A stretch of 64,000 nt of DNA from contig OY759262.1 in assembly GCA_963662155.1 (NCBI GenBank), forward strand, positions 59,851,010-59,915,009. Direction: 5' to 3'. The position numbers and the translations under genes are program-made. Under the pieces are notes generated by a model that saw nothing but the letters and a program-made list of their open reading frames with translations, had not been told where the DNA came from and made no database searches. Within the stretch, counting starts at the first letter, position 1. Every line of letters begins with the position of its first letter. Positions 50,367-64,000 of the stretch are shown in pieces. The stretch is from Lamellibrachia columna (Eukaryota; Annelida; Polychaeta; Sabellida; Siboglinidae).

Positions 50367-50509
50367 GTGTATGCTAATTAGGGCATGTATGCTTAATATG
50401 TTGAATTCAGTGCTAATAAATCCAGTATTACAAGTCCCATAAAACTGTCATTCGGTTAATCAATGAAAACATGAATGTGTTACCATGGTGACGGCTTTGT
50501 CTGTTGCAG

Positions 50510-50534
50510 GGGCAACATGTTCGGAGGCAGTTAG
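50510..50534 (+). pseudogene. Possible SRP54 terminal exon, copy 2
   Basis: Same TTGCAG plus GNMFGGS-stop arrangement as at 48,115, in the duplicated post-X segment. Confidence 0.25.
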
Positions 50535-51720
50535 TTGAAGGCGGGCTCAGGTGGAAAGATGGGCAACAATGTTGTAAGAACTTAGGACATTGTATCACAT
50601 ATCAATTAGCAGTCATAACTTCACACTTCATAGAGTGAACACTGCCTGATTTGTCCGGTTTCTGATGGACATACATTTATTACTTAAAGGTCCTTCCTCA
50701 ATTAAATTTTTTTTTAAACCTATTTAGCATCCACAGCATGCTAGCTCATTTGTACAAGTGTGTTATTTAGTTTTGATGAAATCATCGGGGAAACTATTAA
50801 ATTAATTTTGACTGGATCTTGTTATAATTATGTGTAAAAGTTTTTTTTTAGGCACTTATCAAACAGACTACTCATATTACTATTCACACACTTCAGATTT
50901 GAACATAAATGAACCTGATTCACGATGGGCTAAATTAATTGAGGAGGAAGTTTTAGTAAAACTAAAAGTATTTATTTTGATGTAGAAGCAGCAGCCTAAA
51001 TGTCCGTTTTGATGATACATGAAGATTGTCATTTTATAAATATACCAATCTCAGTACCAGTTGTTATGAATGTTACCATCTCAGACAGTCGGCACGGGGA
51101 GTGCACTGGTTATGTTAACCTCTATATTCCTCAGTGTAGCATGAAATGTTTTCTTCTAACATTCACAACACTGTTGACTCTTTCTATTTTATGCCCATAC
51201 TGTGAGCAGGTTTGTATATATTACAGGTTTAAATCAGTAGTCATCTTATGTTATGGATGGATCGATTAAACTGGTATATGTTCTTCATATTTAAGATAAT
51301 ATAGCTGTTTTCTGTAAGGCATTCACAGGTGTAATATAAAGTAGGAAATGTTGCCTGAACAGTTTGCAATGTTGCATGTACATGTGCATGTGATTAAATT
51401 TAAAACATCAAAAAACGTTGTGATGGTTTAAGTGTTTCAATTGAAATTTTAATTTTTCAAGCGACGGAGTGCACAACCCACACCATTGGGGGGAGATGTG
51501 GCAAGAGGTGGGAGGTTGGTCCTAAAAAATGGTGGGAGATTTACCTAAAAAATAGGTGGGAGGTACGACTGGTGGGAGAATGACCCCACAAACAGATGGG
51601 AGGTTGGCCCCCAAGAAGGGTAGGAAATGGGAGGTTGAGACCCCTGCCACATCCACCTCACTAATAAAAGTAAACACCAGGTGAGGCGGTCATCGAGCAT
51701 TAGTATAAAAGTCCCCTACG

Positions 51721-52024
51721 CGTGTGTCATGTTGTCACCTTGTGTGGGATCTATACAAGAGACTCGCATTTCTAACAAAACCAGGCCACTTAAAAAGCTT
51801 GTCTAGGATATTTGCAACATTATTAGAAGGCTTAGGCTATTTTCAGCGCAGCTCTGGAAATAAGGGCTGATCACAGGTTTATTTCCAGAGCAGCTCTGGA
51901 AATGAGGGCTGATCAATTAGACGTACACATGTAGTGTGGACCAACCAATTGATGTTGTGTAAGTTCTGTATCTGCAATTGGAACTACACACGTTACAACA
52001 CTAAATATATATATATATATATAT
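51721..52024. repeat. Direct repeat of GCAGCTCTGGAAAT.AGGGCTGATCA
   Basis: Two copies (about 51,848 and 51,891) separated by an inverted ATTTCCAGAGC, so a hairpin or a slipped duplex is possible. An (AT)n run lies at 52,004-52,024, just before the retrotransposon fragment. Confidence 0.7.
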
Positions 52025-52620
52025 AGCAAACTATTGGTACACAACAAGAAGGATGCTGATCCACATTTTCAAATAAATGGTACGGAAGTTTCTACATGTG
52101 AGAAAACTATACATCTGGGAAATGTACTTAGCACAACCGATGAGTATGAAATGGTGTTTGATGGTATCAAGAAATTTAACTGTACTGTAAATAGATTTAT
52201 GTCAGAGTTTGGTTCACTTCAAACTGTCGTCAAAAACAAATTGTTTCATCAGTATTGTTGTGCATTGCATGGATCTCAACTATGGCCGCTGTGGCTTGAC
52301 AGTGTTAACAAGATGTGCATATAGTGGCATAATGCTTTGTGCAAGGTGTGGAAGCTACGAGATGGTTCGCAGAGATTTAATACCATTAATTGCTGAATGT
52401 GTACCTTTAGATGTTGCTTTGGTCTTTAGGTTTATAAAGTTTTACAGAACAGTAGCCTAGTCAGACAACATGGTTGTTAAATATATAGCAAGCACAATGA
52501 CATTTGCTTATAGGTCAACTATGGGCCAGAATGTAAGACACATTATGTCCAAATATAACTTGACACATCATGAACTATTGTATACACCTATGAGTGACAT
52601 TAAGTAAAGACTTGGCACAT
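52025..52620 (+). pseudogene. C-terminal region of a non-LTR reverse transcriptase ORF
   Basis: Frame 1 reads FQINGTEVSTCEKTIHLGNV, then KNKLFHQYCCALHGSQLWPL and WLDSVNKMCI before a stop. The frame continues as HNALCKVWKLRDGSQRF and, shifted, LIAECVPLDVALVFRFIKFY. The spacing HLG...LF..YC...GSQLW...WR..LWKLP matches the post-RT region of a widespread invertebrate non-LTR family. RT core is absent. The fragment is 5' truncated and frame-shifted. Confidence 0.8.
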
Positions 52621-52714
52621 ACTACAGTCTGTTGGCACAATCTGTTTACAGTGCCGTTATCTTACTGAAACACTATTATATTTGGGTAATATGTAACATC
52701 CTATATTTTCATTT

Positions 52715-53280
52715 ATAATAATAATAATAATAAAAGGACTTCTTTAGCGCCAATATCCTCGGAAAATCCGAGCTCAGTGGCACAACAAAACCAAAGGATT
52801 AGGCATTCTCGTGACCATATACAATGCAAAAAGTCGTCAACCGATGGATGGAAGTGCCAAGAAGCTAAGGAGGATAGGCCATTTTGAAAAGATAGGTTTT
52901 AAATTTCACTTCTGGAACAATGTAGCAGTACATTAACAAACTCAATATCCATGGCATAGTCTGTTGTCTCATGTAGACAGTTCTTTTCCAAGTGTGATAC
53001 TACTACGGTGAAGGCCTCTGCCATATGCTAATATATGGCACAAAACAATTCGCATTTCTAACAAAATATTCGAAATAATGTTTGATGTACTAAAGATGAT
53101 TGTTTCACAAGATATGTGGATTTTTATAAAACAGTAGGTCACGTTTAACATAGCACTTTTCACATAGTAGTTTCTTGTATTAAAACAATGCAAGGTGCTC
53201 TAATAACATTTCCATTTGCACCAATGTCAGTACTTAGATTAGTAGCAAGTTTTCCCATACAATAAAATGGTAAGTATTAG
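52715..53280. repeat. (AAT)n-headed dispersed repeat, copy 1
   Basis: An AATAATAATAATAATAA run followed by AGGACTTCTTTAGCGCC, GAGCTCAGTGGC, CAACCGATGGATG and GAAAAGATAGG. A diverged copy occurs at 59,935-60,420 (TAATATAATAATGATAAC, ATAGCGTCTAAAT, GAGCTCAGAGGCCCA, CAACAGATGGATGAA, GAAAGATAAGTC). A microsatellite edge suggests a retroposed 3' end or SINE. The family is not identified. Confidence 0.65.
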
Positions 53281-53282
53281 AT

Positions 53283-53504
53283 GCTGGATTACATCTGATA
53301 GACTCTCGGTCCAACTACATTATACATCCTTTTGGTGCATGTTTGACAGAAATCTGTCAGTTTTCTTAGTAGTTTGGCACAGTTGATGTGCCACCAAGTG
53401 AGGCAGTTCTCACACTCCACCCATTTCTGATTACCTTTCCTAGGTTGGCAGGTAGGGTTGGAGCATGACTCTCTGACACCTTGACCAGTCAGGTATGCAC
53501 ACAA
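53283..53504 (-). pseudogene. PHD-finger-like module of a CR1-type ORF1
   Basis: Minus-strand frame of about 70 codons with CSNPTCQPRKGNQ, WVECENCLTWWHINC and FCQTCTKRM: a C-x4-C, C-x2-C, H-x2-C, C-x2-C arrangement with the Trp before the last pairs, as in PHD fingers. PHD fingers together with esterase domains are known from ORF1 of CR1-like retrotransposons, so this is more likely an element fragment than a host chromatin gene. No continuation into an ORF2 is seen nearby. Confidence 0.6.
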
Positions 53505-53655
53505 TCTCTGTAGCTGCCTGAGTCTGATCCATTATAGCAACAGGTACATCCTAACTGTTGGCGTATGACTCTCTGACACCTTGACCAGTCAGGTATGCAC
53601 ACACTCTCTGTAGCTGCCTGAGTCTAACCCATTATAGCAACAGGTACATCCTTTG
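53462..53655. repeat. Tandem duplicate, about 98-bp unit
   Basis: ATGACTCTCTGACACCTTGA through GCAACAGGTACATCCT occurs twice in a row with few differences. Confidence 0.9.
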
Positions 53656-53990
53656 CCAAAGCCTCGGCATTCTGCATAACACAGTGTTATTCACTTAATA
53701 ACAATCATGCTAACTTGAGGTAAGTGTAAATATGACAATGAGCCATTAAAAGCAAAAAATATTAACAGAATAGTATGCAATCATATCATTTGTATTATGT
53801 CATGGAATATGCGCAAAGCATATTGCGGGAAATTTTATCTTAGGAAAACAAGACATTCTCAACAGAAATAAAAATCCACTACCTCCAACATGACATGACA
53901 GCTCATAAACCAGTTTAAAACATAACTATTCTATCGCTCTGGTTGTAATCTGAGTTGTCAAATTGTTAGGTTAATTTTTTGCTAAGAAGT
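53656..53990. other. Unrecognised spacer
   Basis: Nothing supported. Confidence 0.4.
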
Positions 53991-54372
53991 CATGACTGAA
54001 TCAAAAATAAAATGTATTTCGTATATACGCAATATCGCACATAATTTTAAGAGGAGATGCAACATTTCAGTGACTGCCCATGCCAGGGGTATTTGTTGCA
54101 CAAAGTGCAATACCAGTCGGAATCGAACCAACCACTACAACCGAGACATGTGCATCTTCCCTCAGAATTACGAACATAGGATACAAGGTTTTTGTCTTAC
54201 CTCACATGGGTGTCAGGGTGCAATAGAAATAATGCACATTGCACATTTTTTATTGTGTCTATATTCTACAGAAGCCGTTCATGCGTTTAAGCTTACACCT
54301 TTTAGAATGTCCAAGACTAACAAAATTGTATTTCTAGCTAAGCGCCTGACTGGAAGAGCATTTGTTGAAAGG
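53991..54372 (+). mobile_element. Region ending in a right-end relic of the 8.4-kb hAT family
   Basis: GCCGTTCATGCGTTTAAGCT, AGAATGTCCAAGACTAACAA and TTTCTAGCTAAGCGCCTG (about 54,270-54,348) match the right end of the element at 8,412-10,780 and the relic at 25.3-25.4 kb. The left part carries a 127-codon open frame with Cys/His residues (CCTKCNTSRNRTNHYNRD) and no recognised domain. Confidence 0.55.
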
Positions 54373-54374
54373 TA

Positions 54375-55800
54375 GTGATTTTTTTCATGCAACAGGATTT
54401 ATTCCTGAAACAACATGTTGAATTTAAAACAAGATTTAGGGAAGGAAATGAACTGTCAATTTTAGATTTAATTTTCACAAATGAGGATTATATGATTGAG
54501 AACCTAACATCTATTGCTCCACTGGGGAAAGTGATCATGTTGGATTGGAGTGGACATTCATTACATACTCAGCTATAGATACAAGAGTATATAGTGGAAA
54601 AAGATATGATTACTGGAAAGCGAATATGGCAGAGCCTTTCATAAAGTTAAGAAGAAATGGAAAAGCACAAAGGGAGGACGAAAAGGAGCTTTTGAAGAGA
54701 ATTACAGACAAACCAAAGCGTTTCTATAGCTATGTAAGAAGTAAGCAAAAGGTAAAACCAGTCATACCACATTTAAGAAAGGAGGACAATGAAACCACAA
54801 ATGACCAGGAAACAGCTGATGTTCTAGATTTAGTTTAATCTTATTTTCCAAGTTCCTTGAATCAGTAATTATAACGGAAGATGATGGTGATATTTTACCA
54901 AAATTTGAAAACAGTTCTGGAAAACAAGGTTTTAAAAGAGATCACATTTACTGAGGTAGATGTATTTATAAAGTTACAGATGGTATACATCCACAGATAC
55001 TGAAGGATTGTGCTGAAACTTAAGCTAAACCATTCACTGAAACGTCTAGTGGTATAGTACCATAAGATTGGAAATTAGCAAATATTTGTCCAATTTATAA
55101 GAAAGGATCCCAGTCTACGGCTATTAATTTGTAAGAAAGGATCCCAGTCTATGGCTATTAATTTGTAAGAAAGGATCCCAGTCTATGGCTAGTAATTGTA
55201 GACTAGTGAGTTGAACTTATCTAGCCAGTAAACTGATGGAATCTTGTGTGAGGGATGCAATGTTAAAACATTTATTAGAAAACAATTTAAATACCCCAGA
55301 CCAACACGGTTTTACAAAGGGTCGTTCTTATCAAACAAATTTGTTAGAAACATTTGAAAGTTGGACAGAAGGTGTGGATCAGGGACGTAGTGTTGATGTT
55401 ACTTTTCTGGATTTTCATAAAGAATTTGACAAAGTCCCGAAAAAGATTTTGTTGCACACTATCTGCTGATGGAATACTAAGTAGTTTTAGAATGGATAGC
55501 TGATTTTATATCTTATAGAAAAATGTGAATTATGGTACGAGGTGCATATTCTGAATGGTTTGATGTCATCTGCAAGGTTGTGCAAGGATCAGTATTGGGA
55601 CCTATTCTCTTTTTAATTATGTAAATGATATACCAGAGACAGTAAATAGTAATGTAAAACTGTTTGCTGATGAAACCAAAATATTCAGAACATTAAAAAA
55701 CAAATCTGACTGGGAAATCTTACAAGCTGATTTAGATAATTTAAGTGAGTGGAGTAATAAATGGTGTCTAATGTTCAACACAAAGTAAATGTAAAAGTGC
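54375..55800 (+). mobile_element. Non-LTR retrotransposon, RT region (decayed, 5' truncated)
   Basis: Broken frames give TRFREGNELSILDLIFTNED (end of the endonuclease), GKRYDYWKANM, RFYSYVRSKQKVKP, then a 36-bp segment (GTAAGAAAGGATCCCAGTCT) repeated three times at 55,093-55,195. RT follows: LMESCVRDAMLKHLLENN, DQHGFTKGRSYQTNLLETF, VTFLDFHKEFDKVPKK, GSVLGPILF-like residues near 55,590, and NDIPETVNSNVKLFADETKI (about 55,625-55,685; the FADD box reads FADE). Stops and shifts abound. Confidence 0.88.
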
Positions 55801-56382
55801 ATATAGGCATATAAGAGAATCTAAAATTCCAGTACGCCATGACAACAGGGATGCCCAATCTACGGAAAAATCCATTTTCTACAGATTTTGAACACTTATT
55901 TTTTCATATGGACAAAAATGTATTTTAGTTGATTCTACGGATTTTTAAAAATAACAAGAACAAATCTGGTAGAGGTTGTTTTGGCCGTTGAGCGAAGTCA
56001 CTGTGCCATTGTAATGGTCACTGGCTTAGCAGTTGTTGGCTTAGCGTGGCGCACCATCACATGCATGTAGCCCGCTGTTTTGAGCATTTACCAAAAATGT
56101 GGTCAGTGGCAAGACCATGGATCTGCAGTGTTATAGAGCAGTTACAGGCATGTTTGCCTGCAAGCTGCCATTTATCTTGGCAAGGAAAGCTGCTAGACTG
56201 CATGCCAAATCACCCAAACTTGCTAAAGCGAAAGGAAAAGCCAAGGGCAAGTCATGACGCCATTTGTGGTCAGACTGGTCTGAATCACGATGCCGGTGAT
56301 GGAGGTATTGTATTTACAATATTATTAGTCTGCTGCTGGGGTGTTGATGTTCACATCCCCATGCCGTACTCACTCAATCGGA
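55801..56382. other. Unrecognised spacer
   Basis: A 127-codon plus-strand ORF (56,046-56,429) overlaps the following repeat and shows no known motif. Confidence 0.45.
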
Positions 56383-56545
56383 ATAGGAATGCAATAGGCT
56401 GGTTAATCAATGAAATAGGAATGCAATAGGCTGGTTAACCAATGAAACAGGAATGCAATAGGCTGGTTAACCAATGAAACAGGAATGCAATAGTCTGGTT
56501 AACTAATGAAACAGGAATGTAATAGGCTGGTTAAACCAATGATTT
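56383..56545. repeat. 32-bp tandem array, 5 copies
   Basis: Units of GGAATGCAATAGGCTGGTTA followed by ACCAATGAAACA, with minor differences. Confidence 0.93.
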
Positions 56546-56704
56546 GTACTGCTCTACGCAGAATTTAAAGTAAAAAATACGGATTTCAATCACAAAAATG
56601 GGCCTGGTCTGGTTACAGTGGATTCACAGCAGAAGTAACAGTCATTAAGATCACAGTTGAGGATGAACTAAACAAGTGGGACCAGTAGAAGCATTGTGGC
56701 TCAC

Positions 56705-57390
<686 letters not shown>

Positions 57391-57451
57391 AGAATTGTAT
57401 CAAAGAAAGGCATCTTGAAAGTTTTATACGCTTGTGAAATGTGTTTGGTCA

Positions 57452-57649
<198 letters not shown>

Positions 57650-57910
57650 TCATGGTTACAGAGCTGTACTGTTTTGTAAGCTTCCTAATGTCATAACTCG
57701 TATAAATGTGTTCGATTCATGCAAGGCATAACATGCCAAAATATGTTTTTACATATGGTGCATAGACATATCAATGCACATTGTGTTGGCATGAACTTAG
57801 CAATGTTATATATCAATGTTAATAAATTGGGTTACATTTTTCTAGCGAACCCCAAATGTAATCACCTATCAAAATGGTGTTGCCATAGAGAAGTGGTTAT
57901 ATGATACTCA

Positions 57911-58000
<90 letters not shown>

Positions 58001-58498
58001 CTATCAGTACACACAGACAGGTACCGCATTGATAGTTTTTTGTCATCGCAATATTAAAATATATAGCACACCTAGTTATGAAAATACAAAGTAATCGCAG
58101 CTTTTTCATCATAAAAAGTTGAAAAAGGTCTATAAGTAATATCATGTCATCACAGAGGTCAAGAGACAAGACCCAAAACACAGTGGCATTTTCCAGGTGA
58201 CAAAATTATGGGAAAATATGCTGAATAATGCAAGAATACTAAGAGTGACGACTAATTCTGGGTGCACAATCCCTCCACAGAAGTGCATGTAAATGGGGGG
58301 GCTATGGTATTACTAGGTTACGAAAATGTAAATGTTTTATCAAATTTTTTTACCTGAGATAGAATAGTTGAAACTGACTCACATAAACTGATCTAGCATC
58401 CTGAAATTGCCTTGGGCAGTTAAAATTTTGTGTAGAATCACTTTATTATATTAGTTTATGTAAGAAGTGATGTACAAAATGTATGCTGGCCGATTTAC

Positions 58499-58558
58499 CT
58501 GAGATTCACACGCCTGACCAATGGTGGCGTCCATCACAAACACCACGTTGTCTGGCGT
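58499..58558 (-). pseudogene. SRP54: SRP54 G-domain exon (VMDATIGQACE)
   Basis: 60 nt, 20 codons in phase 0, between acceptor CTTGTAG and donor CAG|GTAAAT: TPDNVVFVMDATIGQACESQ. It matches the SRP54 block PDN..(F/Y)VMDA(S/T)IGQACEAQ, a helix contacting the SRP receptor GTPase. Open and well conserved. Confidence 0.94.
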
Positions 58559-58895
58559 CTACAAGTGGGACACACAAACAAACCATGTTTCAACACACTA
58601 CAATAGAGGTAATGTCACAAGAATATGGGATGAAAGACAACATGTTTACTTCATACCCATTGACCAATGTAAGAAATACATATTAATGTCATAAAAAGTA
58701 GAATATTTGTAAGAAAAAGATTTGCACCACAGTCCAATATTATATCTTAACAAGAATATATAGAGTATAATTCCACTATCGTCCTGCTATCAAAAAACTA
58801 CATATAGGTCATAGTGCTAAAAATTATAGTATGGTGTGAACTTTAAATAAAGTTTCGTTACAAACCATGTATTGCGTTGTGTTGTATTTCAATCA

Positions 58896-59141
<246 letters not shown>

Positions 59142-59299
59142 TCACTACGACATTACATAACTATGAAATTGCCGAAAAAGGGTAAGGAGAAGGGTAATAG
59201 TTAGTCTTGTTACAGAAAAAGGTAGTAAGGTTACTTTGTGGTGCCAAGAGGTTGGATCTATTCATGCAACCCGACAAAATTACACATTTTCTTAAACGT

Positions 59300-59425
59300 T
59301 TGCACGTATTAATATGAAAAGTATGAGTTTATCAGTTAAAGGAGTAAAACTCTGGAATTCTCTTGATAGCTCACTAAGTTTGTCAGAATGCTCATTTCTT
59401 AAAAAATTCTCTAGATAGCTCACTA
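59300..59425 (+). pseudogene. C-terminal tail of a non-LTR reverse transcriptase ORF
   Basis: Reads KSMSLSVKGVKLWNSLDSSL followed by SLSECSFLKKF on the plus strand. KGVKLWNSL...SF is the typical end of an invertebrate non-LTR ORF2. Very short and 5' truncated, antisense to the SRP54 relic. Confidence 0.65.
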
Positions 59426-59754
59426 AATTGTTAGTTCATCTCTTAAAAAAAATCATAAACCTAAAATTTTGAATAGTTATGTATCTGATATATAACTATT
59501 TATGGTGAAGCAATTCAAGAGTGCATATTGGTTGCTGCTCGAGCATACGTTTCGGTGTTTTGTCTCGAAGCCTGATATGTCGACGTCATCCATCCTTGTA
59601 TATTGGTTGAGATTGTCGATTCTGGATTCAATCATGGGATGTGTTGACAGCATAGTCGCATTAGTAACTGTGACGAACTTCGGCCTCCATCAATGGAGAT
59701 AACTTGCGTTTATCAGAAAGAAATACGAGCCGCCTGAACAAGATGTTCTATGTT

Positions 59755-59840
59755 TGCACATGTGCAGTATGGGCCCCCAACAGACACATGTGCAGTATGG
59801 GCCCCCAATAGACACATGTGCAGTATGGGTCCCCAACATG
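59755..59840. repeat. 28-bp tandem triplicate
   Basis: Three copies of CACATGTGCAGTATGGG(C/T)C followed by CCCAA and ACAG/TAGA. Confidence 0.9.
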
Positions 59841-59934
59841 GACACGGTCTCTTGTGTATGTCCAAACTAATTGGCTTACCATTTTCAGTTTTTCTCTCCA
59901 CATGATGGTCGGTTGGACGGTACTTCTGTGGTAC

Positions 59935-60815
<881 letters not shown>

Positions 60816-61004
60816 GTTCACAACAAGAAAACCTAAAAAATAACCTGCTGTATTAAGAGTAGACATATGACATATATTTGCTAATAAAATCTTCCTTCTA
60901 ATAAGAACTTAATTTAATGACATGCATCTTAGTTGATATCTTGATACACAGGAGAAAATGTGTCAAATGTTTAAAGGGAAGCAAAAATGATGGTTATAAT
61001 AATT

Positions 61005-61350
61005 ACTAAAACATAACCATTTGCAACTACAATTAAGAATATCACGCCAGTGGTTTACTACTACTAGGAAAACCTTGGTCAACACACATCATATTAATTT
61101 CATAGGCAGCACCATACTGGTAGATAACCCTATTCGCTTCCAAAATAAAAATATATTTGTATACATCTATTCATATATTTGCCAACGGGATATGGCCAAG
61201 CTGTTTGTGTCCAAACTCAACTTATACAACATATTTTGGCCTTTGTTTACTAAACTAGTCCTATTTCTGATGAAATTGGATTGGAAACCTGGCACATTTA
61301 ACAGTATCACCAGTTTAAAACTCCATCCTCGACTGATTTAGTCTATCACA
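61005..61350 (+). repeat. Dispersed repeat, copy 2 (partner at 17.5 kb)
   Basis: Same orientation and order as 17,477-17,830. It lies in an SRP54 intron. Confidence 0.7.
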
Positions 61351-61765
61351 AATCCAGTTCTAATATGTAGTGTGTGAATTGTTTATGTAACATCTGCAGT
61401 CGATTTAATAAATAGTTACTATTTAGATCTGGCGACTCAAAATAGTGGTACACTGCGCAGGTCAATGTCGATCATATGAAAAAGTAAAAAATTTCACCAT
61501 TAAGGAATTTAATAGTTTGTCTGATGATTTCTCAAAAACAGTTGAAAAACTACATACAAAAGTTGCACAAATGAGCTGGCATGCTGCAGTGGATACTAGG
61601 TAGGTTTGATTTTTTTACAAAATGAGACTAGCAAAAAAATAGTATTGAGGAGGTACTTTTAAATCAGAGCGTTTTCTTTCTACCTTACTGAAGAAATCAG
61701 TTATTGCTTATAATTTTATGACATGCAGTCGCAGTAAACATTATTTTCAACCTATCACAGTTTCA

Positions 61766-62775
<1,010 letters not shown>

Positions 62776-62779
62776 ACTA

Positions 62780-64000
62780 ACATATTGTAGACTGCCTCCT
62801 TTACTTTTGGTTTAGCTGGATGGGCTCATGGAGTGCTCGTTTCAGTAGGCCAAGTGTTTAAGCAGGTTTTGATGCAGTTGTTTGTACATGCTTAGTCCAG
62901 GACAGTTTAGAATCTATGATTATGCCTAGGTATGGATGTGAATTTACTCGAGAAATAGACTGGTTTGATGGTTTGATAAGGTGTGGGTGTCTACGTGAAC
63001 TGGCAAGGTTTACACTTATGTGGAATTGTGAGTAGGTGGCATTTTGATGTGTTGAATTTCATTTGCCATTTGTTTGATCAATCTGTTAATTTTTTAATGT
63101 CTGTTTGTAGTAGGTCATGGTCTGCAGGTGATTGAATCTCTCTATAAACAATTTAGTCATCAGCAAAAAGTTGTATGTTGGAGTGAATTGAGTCAGCGTC
63201 AGTGATATCATTTATATACAATACAGTAGTGATATTATTTATAAACAGTAGAAAGAGGACAGGGCCAAGGATTGAGCCTTGGGCTACACCAGATATATTT
63301 GCTGGAGATGAGTGGGAAAAATTTATTGACACAAGTTGAGTTCGGTTAGCCAGGAAAGATTTTATCAAGTACAGCGTGGAACCTGTGATGCCGTAGTAAC
63401 TGAATTTGTTGATGGGGAACATAATCAAAGGTTTTAGAAAATTCTAGTAAAATTAGATCAATTTGGTGGCATTTGTTCATGGAGGCAGCCCAGTCATGGA
63501 CTGCCTCCACAAGCTGCGTTAAGAAAGTCCAGATTGGAATCCATGCTGGTGAGGGAGAATAATGTCTCTAGTGCTGAGGTGTTTCCACATGTGCCTAAGG
63601 ACAATATGCTCCATCACCTTGCACAGAATACAAGTTAAAGAAATCGATCTATAGTTTGTAGGGTCACATGTATTGCCTTTTTGTGTATTGCCGTGACAAT
63701 TCCATATTCCAGGCTTGGGGGGGTTTGCAAGTGGTGTATGATTGCTGAAAAATGTGCTGTATTATGAGGGATATCTCTTTAGCAGTTTCCTTTAGTATTT
63801 TTGTAGGAATTTCGTCTGGGCCTGGTGCTTTGTTGGAGTTTAGAGCTTCAAGCTTTTGTTGGGACAGGAAGTTGCTCATTTGTGAAAACTGATTTGAAGT
63901 GGTCATTGAGAGCATTTGCTTTGTCAGGGTCGATTGTTTTCAAGTTGTTATTTACTTTTAGTGTTGGAATGCCAAGATGTTCTGTTTTGTTTTGTCTGAT
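62780..64000 (-). mobile_element. Non-LTR retrotransposon, RT region (minus strand, runs off the window)
   Basis: Minus-strand frames give LEALNSNKAPGPDEIPTKIL with KETAKEISLIIQHIFQQSY (about 63,730-63,850), [39 protein letters not shown] (about 63,235-63,295) and QLFADD (about 63,153-63,170, catalytic FADD intact). Frames are broken between. The layout and motif spelling are close to the element at 6.3-11.3 kb, which suggests the same CR1/L2-side family. The 5' part lies beyond 64,000. Confidence 0.9.

Larger units (their letters stand above)
44982..51720. repeat. Triplicated block (X-Y units) downstream of the M-domain copies
   Basis: Block X (starting GCAATACTTTATGAATTAAT) occurs at 44,982-45,996 and 47,019-47,974, and its last part at 49,275-49,397. 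The post-X segment occurs at 47,980-48,200 and 50,375-50,600. Block Y (CAATTAGCAGTCATAACTTC..., GGGGGGAGATGTGGCAAGAG) occurs wholly or in part at 46,315-47,018, 48,200-49,090 and 50,602-51,720. The copies are joined in different ways by deletions. A hAT insertion sits in two of them. The arrangement fits rounds of unequal tandem duplication. Confidence 0.85.

Overview
The window looks like AT-rich, intron-bearing genomic DNA from an animal, most likely a marine invertebrate (lancelet, mollusc or a similar phylum; the sequence alone does not settle which). The evidence is spliced exons with GT/AG borders, many non-LTR retrotransposon relics (CR1-like esterase and PHD modules, RTE-like pieces), hAT and Mutator-like DNA transposons, a Ty3/Gypsy LTR element, and an unusual load of minisatellites. 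No bacterial gene, operon or CRISPR array is present. I see no clearly intact protein-coding gene.

Layout. 1-5 kb: three minisatellites (54, 51 and 65 bp units). 5-11.4 kb: a CR1-type esterase fragment, then a minus-strand non-LTR element cut open by a hAT transposon that itself carries a mariner/pogo-like element. 11.4-13.6 kb: a 90-bp perfect palindrome with an 8-bp target duplication and a large inverted repeat around AT arrays. 13.6-19.6 kb: mostly unrecognised sequence. 19.6-23.2 kb: a decayed Ty3/Gypsy element with both LTRs. 23.9-25.4 kb: hAT transposase remains. 27.0-27.7 kb, 30.7-32.7 kb and 33.5-34.3 kb: more tandem arrays. 29.3-30.2 kb: a promoter-like stretch and a candidate first exon. 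34.9-37.6 kb: a plus-strand non-LTR element. 62.8-64 kb: another non-LTR element on the minus strand.

The most informative part is 38.4-61.9 kb. It holds pieces of a gene for SRP54, the GTPase of the signal recognition particle. Seven exons of the G domain and linker lie on the minus strand (56.7-61.9 kb). Two tandem copies of the M-domain exons lie on the plus strand (38.4-44.3 kb). The pieces carry stops, frameshifts, lost exons and transposon insertions, so this is best read as a rearranged, dead duplicate; an intact SRP54 should exist elsewhere. Two of its exons have a minisatellite grown from their own 3' splice junction (polypyrimidine tract, AG and exon start), an arrangement I do not recognise from any described system and the best candidate here for something new. 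Between the two halves, a 45-51.7 kb segment is a triplicated block with its own hAT insertion.

The duplicated blocks provide empty sites that confirm target duplications for three insertions: a hAT-like element at 41.6 kb, a Mutator-like element at 43.2 kb and a hAT-like element at 49.4 kb.
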